Source: Marisa cornuarietis (Eukaryota > Mollusca > Gastropoda > Architaenioglossa > Ampullariidae). From it: 64,000 nucleotides of DNA. The stretch is taken from contig SMMW01000003.1 in NCBI GenBank assembly GCA_004794655.1, positions 1,984,001 to 2,048,000 of the forward strand, given 5' to 3'. Numbering within the stretch: position 1 is the first letter of the stretch; every line of letters begins with the position of its first letter. The notes beneath the pieces are model-generated. The model was not told the DNA's origin. It saw only the letters and a list, made by a program, of their open reading frames with translations, and did no database searches. Of this stretch, positions 51,401 to 61,612 are shown one piece after another. A program made the translations under genes and the position numbers.

Positions 51401-54400
51401 GATTGTTCGGGAGAAACAAAGCTTTGTTTTTCTTGACCAGTTATCAATAATTGTAAATTCTGTAACACCATAATCACTGGGGGATTTTTGTGAAACATCT
51501 CAAAACAAGGAATGGATTGTGGCCACCGCGGTGAAATGTGTGGCCTTGTTTACCAGGTGTATCGGCTTGGTATCATGCACCCAGTTATTACCGGCCTGTC
51601 TCTTTCACAAAGATAGGATTTAATTTATAGTCGTGATGTTTCCCCAAACTCTTTTAACATATAAATTTCAAAAACTTCAGCTTTTATCTGATGTGAAATC
51701 CGTCACGTGTTAGTTGTGCTCTACCTGTGAACGATCCTACAGCTCCTTCTCTCTACATATCTCTGATGTGATGCACGTGAGGTAATGTACAGCCAACAAG
51801 CGTGTCCATGCTACAATATGAAAATAATATTCGTTCTTCTTCCTGTCTTATTTTAGGATAATGTAAGCTACACTACTACCCAGCACGTATCGGCCCTCGG
51901 CGTCAAACGGTGGTCATGGCCGTAGTCAGACTCTACCCGACTTGTGCACTTAATTCCTGAGCTACAGTACCTGAGAGTACATGATCTAAAAATAGGCAGT
52001 TTCGTCATCTAGGGGAGAGGCTTTATACCAAACATTTGGCGACTTTCAACTCAACAAGAGCGCTAAGATCGAGTGACAAAGTGTGGATAGCGATTTGTAA
52101 TGTTTAATAATGGTATCAGAAGATGTAGAATCCTTTAAACTACGAAAGCATCAGGTTTGTTTTTCAGAAAATAAGGTCGGTATGAAGAAAGAGGTAAAAC
52201 AGGATCGTGGTCCACTGCCTGTCGCCGCCATGGCCGACTAACATTGTCATTTTATAAAAAGCAGGATCAAAAGATCATGCGACATACTTTGATGTCAGTC
52301 TGAAGTGTTAGGAAACAAAATAAAAGCTCAACAATCTGAATCCATTGACATCAAAACCTTATCTGTAGCTTATTTACAACCAAAGTTACATCATTTGAAT
52401 TGCTTTTTTCCGTTTTTGAATGATTGAATAGATGTGTTATGGTTTAGACCACTGAAATATGCTTGAAATCCCAATTTCTAAGTGATATTACTAATAATTT
52501 CAGTACTTGGGTGTCCTGAAAAAATTAGAGAGTTCATTGTGTTAGGTTTTTATACCTAACTATTAATGTACTGGCGTTTAAAAATCGTTTTATTCAATTT
52601 CAGTTTTGAGCATAAAATTATCCGGATGTAAAAATATTTAAAATTTTTGAATTAGAAACTATTTGAGCTATTGGAAAAAGTTTGGCATCATTGAAATCAG
52701 GATGAAAATTTGTTTGTCTATGTGCTGTTTTTTTTAATTTTTTGTTTTGTTTTTTTGTGTGCTTATTATTGTTTCACAAATCAGCTTGGACTACCTTACG
52801 ACCTACCAACACGGCATCGGAGAGGAAAGCCCTGCAATGACAGTTGTACAATGTCGCCTACTACTACTGCTCTTGTTTCACCGTCGACTGATCATTGGGT
52901 CTGATTCAAGGATGGAGAATATAGTCAAGAAGCAAGAAGCGATCGCCGGACACATTGCAGGGACCAGTGGATGCAGGCTGAAGCTAAACGACTGAATTAT
53001 TCCAGACATTTGTCTGTCAGAAGACCCAGCGCGCGACAAGTTGCGGTGAGCGAAACTAAGAAACAAACCGAAGGGAAAATTTTGAAATACAAGTTTTCAC
53101 ACATGTTTTAAACTATTTCATCATCATTATCGTCGTCGTCGAAGTTGAAGAGCGCATGTCCATTTGAGTGGCTACTTCAACTCCTTGTGAAAAAAAGACT
53201 ACAAACGAGCCAACAGTAAAGGCACAAAGCAAGAACAAAGAGATGACGAAGTGGCACAAACATTAAAAAACCACATGGGCCCAGATGAGCTGTTTGATGT
53301 ACAGAAAGAAAAAGCTTTGAATCCTTGAAATATCAAGACTAAAAAAAATATTTGTGTATTACTTTTCTGTTTGCTTGTTTCAAAGATTAATGGCGAGTGC
53401 CTACTTAGGTTCCAGTGCATCGTGACGATCGTAAGTTCAGGATGATATCGACACTACAACTACTGTGATACACGAAATGTACACCGGGGTGGAAACCATC
53501 TGCATTGGGCAAGAGCACAGAAATGTTCTCCACACTTGCTCCTTCAACAGCTGACATGTGCTGAGTGTTTTTGCTGGACCATACTCTGTGGTCAAGCACC
53601 GACCATTGGCTTGCACACCAACCCCGTTAGTCAGTAGTCTTCCAGTCGTGGCGCCTTCATTCACTTTCTTAAAAACCATTTTTCTGTTTGCAGTGTTGAG
53701 TTGGATGTGTTAGTTAGTGCTGTGGGCCTTTACAGCGCAACATGTTTTTGCATGAAGTTTGGTCTCTAAGGTTTCCAACAGCAAGCAAAGCTGGGTTTGA
53801 TATTTAAGATTCCCCACACCAGCCAGTAGTTTGATACGAGCAGAAAACACTGCAGTGCACGAAACTTTCAAGCAAAAATGTGAGACGGTGACACGCACAG
53901 ACTGCTAGGAACTTTCTGTCTCAGTAAGAAACCTTTTAATGATCTGTTACTCTCAAAGCTCTTTATAGCCTCTCATCCTCGTCTTTTCCTGTCACGTTTC
54001 CTTTTGGTTTATTGTCTGTCTTGTCGGTTATTTTTTGAATCTGATAATCCCGCTGTTATTGTCAGTCTTCTTTTAAAGATCTACGGTCTTTTCTAACATA
54101 TCTACCATTTACTTTCGGAAGCAGTCTTGATTTACAAGTCGACGATGATTCAGGAAGATATTTGACCTGGTGGATGATGATGTCAAAGAGTTCTTACTTA
54201 TTTTAATTTTCCAAGCAGTTCTCCATTGCTTTCATATTCAAGAAAAATGTGGCCTGATATTAGAACACTCTGTCTATTCTCAAACTGGTATCATACAACT
54301 TTCACCAACGATTAGCTGTGTCGATGTCATCAAAGTCTAGCAAACTATTCAAAGCAACATGTTGGGATGGTCTAGTTTCTATGATGATTCTTTACCTGTA

Positions 54401-57400
54401 CTTTTATTAAGAACATCCTGCAAAGATCAGTGGTCGCGGTTACGCAGATTAGAGACTTTCATCATGGTTTCAGGAATGAAGGTAGTCACGTGACCTTACA
54501 AAGGGAGGGGAGAGTAAGGTGCCAGAACCCTCCATTATCTTCAGGCCACCAGGGTCACAAAACTCCTCTACCTCACTGTCTGACCCACCCCTGTGAAGTA
54601 ATTGTGTGTGCGTGGTGTGTGTGTGTGTGTGTGTTGGCCGTTGACTTGCATTGCTTTCCTCAGAGACAGCACAGAAAGCTTGTGCTCACGATGCTGTTGT
54701 CGTCTGCCCAAGCAAATCACTCCCTAAGGCTTTGCCTCTCAGTGTCTACGCGGCTTGTAATGGCTTCCCAGCTCCACGGCATCAGCAGGCGTATGGGACT
54801 GTTGACTGTTTTCCTTGTCAGTCAGATGTTCCTTCCACTAAGTTTGTGTCTTCCTTTCTTTGCTCTGCGACGTCTGCTATTTATTTCTGGGTTGTCTTTC
54901 ATTGGTTTCCACTGTCCAGGAGCCAGAGATGCCGGCTTCTGACTTCAGCCCCAAAGAGCGCAATGCAGCCTTTTATGTGACCGTTCGACTGTTTCTGGTT
55001 GACTTGAGGCTCAGTCTTAGTCAGCAGGGGTCGATATTCATGGTCTTGTCTCGGGTCGGTGCTGTGAGACAAGATGGTAGGGGTGATTGGTGTCTTACGC
55101 CGAGCCAACAATTAAGGCTATATCACGGCAAGGCAGCCAGGCCTGTAAACAGATGTCACGTGCAGAGAAAGAACAGCGTTCCCGAGAAGAGTTGAACCCA
55201 GGACAACCAACCTTCACGGTAATGGTGACAATTGTTAACCGTTGCGCCACCGGACCACCCAGCCAAGCTGGTGATTGTAGCTAGCCAGTGATTGTAGCTA
55301 GCTGGTGATTGTAGCAAGCTGGTAATTGTAGCAAGCTGGTGAGTGTAGCTAGCCAGTAATTGTAGCTAGCCAGTGATTGTAGCAAGCTGGTGAGTGTAGC
55401 TAGCCAGTGATTGTAGCAAGCTGGTGAGTAGCAAGCTGGTGAGTGTAGCTAGCCAGTGATTGTAGCAAGCTGGTGAGTGTAGCTAGCCAGTGATTGTAGC
55501 AAGCTGGTGATTGTAGCAAGCTGGTGAGTGTAGCTAGCCAGTGATTGTAGCAAGCTGGTTATTGTAGCAAGCTGGTGAGTGTAGCTAGCCAGTGATTGTA
55601 GCAAGCTGGTGAGTGTAGCTAGCCAGTGATTGTAGCAAGCTGGTGAGTGTAGCTAGCCAGTGATTGTAGCAAGCTGGTGATTGTAGCAAGCTGTTGAGTG
55701 TAGCTAGCCAGTGATTGTAGCAAGCTGGTGAGTGTAGCAAGCTGGTGAGTGTAGCTAGCCAGTGATTGTAGCTAGCTGGTGATTGTAGCAAGCTGGTGAG
55801 TGTAGCTAGCCAGTGATTGTAGCAAGCTGGTGAGTGTAGCAAGCCGGTGAGTGTAGCAAGCTGGTTATTGTAGCAAGCTGGTGAGTGTAGCTAGCCAGTG
55901 ATTGTAGCAAGCTGGTGAGTGTAGCTAGCCAGTGATTGTAGCAAGCTGGTGATTGTAGCTAGCCAGTGATTGTAGCTAGCTGGTGATTGTAGCAAGCTGG
56001 TGAGTGTAGCTAGCCAGTGATTGTAGCTAGCTGGTGATTGTAGCAAGCTGGTGAGTGTAGCTAGCCAGTGATTGTAGCAAGCTGGTGAGTGTAGCAAGCT
56101 GGTGAGTGTAGCTAGCCAGTGAGTGTAGCAAGCTGGTGAGTGTAGCTAGCCAGTGATTGTAGCAAGCTGGTGAGTGTAGCTAGCCAGTGATTGTAGCAAG
56201 CTGGTGAGTGTAGCTAGCCAGTGATTGTAGCTAGCTGGTGATTGTAGCAAGCTGGTGAGTGTAGCTAGCCAGTGATTGTAGCAAGCTGGTTATTGTAGCA
56301 AGCTGGTGAGTGTAGCTAGCCAGTGATTGTAGCAAGCTGGTGAGTGTAGCAAGCCAGTGATTGTAGCTAGCTGGTGATTGTAGCAAGCTGGTGAGTGTAG
56401 CTAGCCAGTGATTGTAGCAAGCTGGTGAGTGTAGCTAGCCAGTGATTGTAGCAAGCTGGTGAGTGTAGCAAGCCAGTGATTGTAGCTAGCTGGTGATTGT
56501 AGCAACCTGGTGAGTGTAGCTAGCCAGTGATTGTAGCAAGCTGGTTAGTGTAGCAAGCCAGTGATTGTAGCAAGCTGGTGAGTGTAGCTAGCCAGTGATT
56601 GTAGCAAGCTGGTGAGTGTAGCTAGCCAGTGATTGTAGCAAGCTGGTGAGTGTAGCTAGCCAGTGATTGTAGCAAGCTGGTGATTGTAGCAAGCTTGTGA
56701 GTGTAGCTAGCCAGTGATTGTAGCTAGCTGGTTATTGTAGCAAGCTGGTGAGGGTAGCTAGCCAGTGATTGTAGCAAGCTGGTTATTGTAGCAAGCTGGT
56801 GAGTGTAGCTAGCCAGTGATGATTGTAGCAAGCTGGTGTAGTGTAGCAAGCTGGTGAGTGTAGCAAGCTAGCCAGTGATTGTAGCTAGCTGGTGATTGTA
56901 GCAAGCTGGTGTAGCTAGCCAGTGATTGTAGCTAGCTGGTTATTGTAGCAAGCTGGTGATTGTAGCTAGCCAGTGATTGTAGCAAGCTGGTTATTGTAGC
57001 AAGCTGATTGTAGCAAGCTGTGATTGTAGCTAGCCAGTGATTGTAGCAAGCTGGTGATTAAAGCAAGCTGGTGAGTGTAGTTAGCCAGTGATTGTAGCAA
57101 GCTGGTGAGTGTAGCTAGCCAGTGATTGTAGCAAGCTGGTGATTGTAGCAAGCTGGTGAGTGTAGCTAGCCAGTGATTGTAGCTAGCTGGTTATTGTAGC
57201 AAGCTGGTGAGGGTAGCTAGCCAGTGATTGTAGCAAGCTGGTTATTGTAGTAAGCTGGTGAGTGTAGCTAGCCAGTGATTGTGGCAAGCTGGTGAGTGTA
57301 CCAAGCTGGTGAGTGTAGCTAGCCAGTGATTGTAGCAAGCTGGTGAGTGTAGCTAGCCAGTGAGTGTAGCTAGCTGGTGAGTGTAGCAAGCTGGTGAGTG

Positions 57401-60400
57401 TAGCTAGCCAGTGATTGTAGCAAGCTGGTGATTGTAGCTAGGCAGTGATTGTAGCAAGCTGGTGATTGTAGCTAGGCAGTGATTGTAGCAAGCTGGTGAT
57501 TAAAGCAAGCTGTTGAGTGTAGTTAGCCAGTGATTGTAGCTAGCTGGTTATTGTAGCAAGCTGGTGAGTGTAGCTAGCCAGTGATTGTAGCTAGCTGGTG
57601 ATTGTAGCTAGCTGGTGATTGTAGCTAGCCAGTGATTGTAGCTAGCAATGCCTTATCTCTCTGGGCAACAAATTTGATGGCAGGGGTGGGGCCAGCAATC
57701 GTCGCTCTATTCTACCAATGTCCTTCACTAAAAGCGGGTGGAACAAATTTAGTCACGTGTCTTTTCAAGGGTTAAGTCTAATTTTAATCGATGCAATCGC
57801 CTCCACCACCCCTAAAAAACCCCTTAAAATATCAATATCACCATTATCACCAATATCAATATCATCATTAAAGGCAGTTCATTATCGGGACACAATGGCT
57901 CACCCACTCTTCTCTCTTCACGCCTTTCTGGTCAGTGGGATTGTACCCATTACTTCTGTTCAAGCACCTCGATCGTTCTGAGTAGTCGCGAAGAAACTCG
58001 GAAAGACAAAATGTCTGCATTCAGTCTAGTATACGAGGGATGTTCCACTTCCACCCGGACTTCAGTATTTCGCGCGCTTTCAGCGCGTGCAGACCTATGG
58101 GGCGCCAAGAGGGGAATTTTCTCAAATTTGCTATTTCTAGCTATACATTGCAATGTATAATTATAGAATGCAATGTATAGCTATACAATGCATTTTATAC
58201 TTATAGATTGCATTCTATAGCTATACATTGCAATGTGTAGCTAGAGAGAGAAAAACTCGGTAAAAACCGAAGTGTTTCATTTATTTTACGAGCCAGCCTC
58301 GTTCCGTATACATTTCAAGTCAGAAGTTATAGAATGCAATGTATAAATATAGATTTCAAATGTATAGCTAGAATGCATTCTATAGCTAATAATTGAAAGG
58401 TATATATAAAATGAATTGAACAGCAACTTCTGAATATAATATAAATGAAACACTTTTTTTACCGAGTTTCTCTCTCTAGCTATACATTGCAATGTATAAT
58501 TATACATGTATAGGTATAGAATGCAATCTATAAGTATAGAATGAATTGTATAAATATAAAATGCAATGTATAAGTATAAAATGCAATGTTTAGCTATACA
58601 TTGCATTATATAATTATACATTGCAATGTATAGCTAGAAATAGCAAATTTGAGAAAATTCCCCTCTTGGAGCCCCATACAGACCATGCGGACTCGACAGA
58701 GGGATTCTTCAGGGTGTTTCCACATTTTTGTCATAATGTTTCCTTTCCTGGTTATTCCATGGTGGAGAAGAGAAGCAAAGCAATGCACGCTCCACCGAGT
58801 GATCCACCAGCGCCTGCATCACGTGACTTTTGAGTGGTCATGTATCAAATCTGGCGTGGCTTTCAGGCTGTTGACAGTTTTCAGGAGCTGAAAGAAACTT
58901 ATAAGGATGATGTTCCATCTAAAACGACTGTCACAGACTGGTTTTGGCGATTTGACAGTGGGCATTTCAGTTGTGATGATGAACATCGTGAACAAAGGCC
59001 TAGAGCGTCAAGAGACTCAGACAATGTCGGTTTGTAAATTCCCGGAAAATGATGGCCGTGTGACCATCAGGGAGATGGAGCTGGGAATTCCTTCTACAAG
59101 TCTTCACAGGATCACAGGGTTTCTGCAAGAAGTCAGCTCCTTGGGTGCCAAGGTTGCTGACGGACAAGCGGAAGAACCACCATGTGGACTGGTGCAAGGA
59201 ACATTTAATCACGTGAGTTATTCTGGCTTCAAGCACATCACCACAGGTGATAAATGTTGATTCTACAATCTGGACCCTGAAACCATGGCCCAGTCGATGA
59301 TCTGGCCATTGCTGGGGCGAGGGAACCGCTGAAATTGATGCCCAAATTGGCGTTTTGAAGTGTTTTCAAAAAATTGATCTGATGAGCCGAAAAATATGTT
59401 GCAATGGGCGACGACTCTGTTTTATTGCCAAGTCCTGGCGGAAGCAGAACATTTCTCTAATGTATGTCTGTGGTATTATTAACGACAAACGCTTTTTTCT
59501 TGGGTGGGAAGCCACATTATATGTGGGCAGCTTTTTGACTTGTTGTTAGGAGAGTTCATCCGCTTGGCGCGATTCCTAAGCTGCAAGGTCTATACCATGG
59601 TCAGCTGGTCCTCAGACCATAGTGTCAAACAACAAGAAGGCATTTTATTTTTTTTTAAGTACAGGCAAAAACGAAAAAGAAGTCAAAGCAAGCAGTAAAG
59701 TGGTGAGGGGGCACAGCGGAACTAGAGAGAATCTAGCATTACGATAGAAGTCGTGATTTGTTTGCAAAACACTACAACTGCATAATGTCCTCTTTCGTTG
59801 GTATGCATCTATATTTTCTGAAACGATCTTTAAAGAGTAAAGTTTCAGTATATATGTTTGAAAGACTTGAAGGTTGTGGTGAGTACATTATGCCGAGTCT
59901 GTGTGTCTTTGCGTTCCTTGCTGTAAGCTTGCTTTATGCGACGGCCAGAAAGTTGGACAAGTTTTTGCGTTCAATCTTCTTCTTATTGGGGACAGTTTGC
60001 TAAGCCTGGCGAGACTGTGGCCCACCATTAGCAGCAGTTCGATGATGATTACACTTTCTGGCTCTCACTCCGTCTGGCCCGTGTATTAAGTGTGTGCTTG
60101 AACAACCAGTAGATGCCCGCTACTCGACTCTTGCCCAGAGTTCGCTTTCCGTCTGCTCCTCGCAGCCCCTCAACTTGTCACATATGCGTCCGTCCCGAGG
60201 GCTGGCGACCATTTCGTTGGGAAATAAATGCTGTGATAAGCATACAAACTGTTCTCGCTGCCATCGGCGCACGGCATTGGATATGCAGCCGGCAGCCTTG
60301 AGTAGGCGGCGTTACTACCATACGGCACGCGTGCAGCCAGCAAGGTAATCAGGGTGTGCGCGTGCTCACGACTGCCTTTTGGTATCAGACACACCCGTAT

Positions 60401-61463
60401 AGTGAGGGCTGCTTTTTGGTATCGGACACACCCGTGTAGTGAGGGCTGATTTTTGGTATCAGACACACCCGTATAGTGAGGGCTGCCGTTGGTATCAGAC
60501 ACACCCGAGTAGTGAGGGCTGCCGTTGGTGTCGGACACACCCGAGTAGTGAGGGCTGCCTTTTGGTATCAGACACACCCGAGTAGTGAGGGCTGCCTGTT
60601 GGTATCAGACACACCCGAGTAGTGAGGGCTGCCGTTGGTATCAGACACACCCGAGTAGTGAGGGCTGCCGTTGGTATCAGACACACCCGAGTAGTGAGGG
60701 CTGCCGTTGGTATCAGACACACCCGAGTAGTGAGGGCTGCCGTTGGTATCAGACACACCCGAGTAGTGAGGGCTGCCGTTGGTATCAGACACACCCGAGT
60801 AGTGAGGGCTGCCGTTGGTATCAGACACACCCGAGTAGTGAGGGCTGCCGTTGGTGTCGGACACACCCATTGTGGTGAAAGCTCCCTGTGATGGACAAGT
60901 AGCTACTTGCTTGTCCTCTTCGTGCAGAAGTAGGTGGCCGCCTTCTCCTGGTCTGAAAGACTTGACGGTTGTGGTGAGTACATTATGCAGAGTCTGTGTG
61001 TCTTTGCTAAAGAATGCCAGAGATGATGTACTGGGCGCATCTGTCACCGCTCGCATGACCACTCTCCACAAGGTCCCTGATCTGGAAACAGCGGCCTAGT
61101 GAATGAGTGCACTTGAATCCCCGACATGTGGGAGCATTGCACGCAGCCTGACTGTCAGAACAGAAGCCAGTGCGCTGTGAGCCGACTTTATAGGCCAATG
61201 TACTGACCAACTACCCCATTAACACACAAAGATGTATCCGTTTACACAAGCAGGGGCACAAGGACTAACCATCAAATAGACACCCCCCCTCCAAAGAAAT
61301 CTGTTGTCCTGAACAAACAACAGCAAATAACTGTGCGCCAACAAGTGTATTTCTACTGTCTTGGTTTGGCATCTGTTGATACCTACTAGTCTCTCTCTCT
61401 CTCTTGTGTGTGTTGTGTGTGGTGTTTGTGTTTGACTGTCTTAGAGACCGTCTTATGTGCATG

Positions 61464-61513
<50 letters not shown>

Positions 61514-61570
61514 GACTTTTTTTAGAGACAATCTTTTGAGCATGGTTTGTGTGCATATGCGTATATTTGT

Positions 61571-61612
<42 letters not shown>

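Noticed and set aside
53437..53898. Minus-strand ORFs of 60-80 codons
   Set aside because: No recognisable motif, composition like the surrounding intron, no partner exons.
55585..57389. Several minus-strand ORFs rich in YNHWLATLTSLL
   Set aside because: They are frames of the 17/34-bp minisatellite, broken wherever unit length changes.
60568..61071. 167-codon minus-strand ORF with a 12-residue repeat
   Set aside because: Its repetitive part is the 36-bp array, which keeps two minus-strand frames open at once. There is no codon signal or start context, and it lies within an intron.
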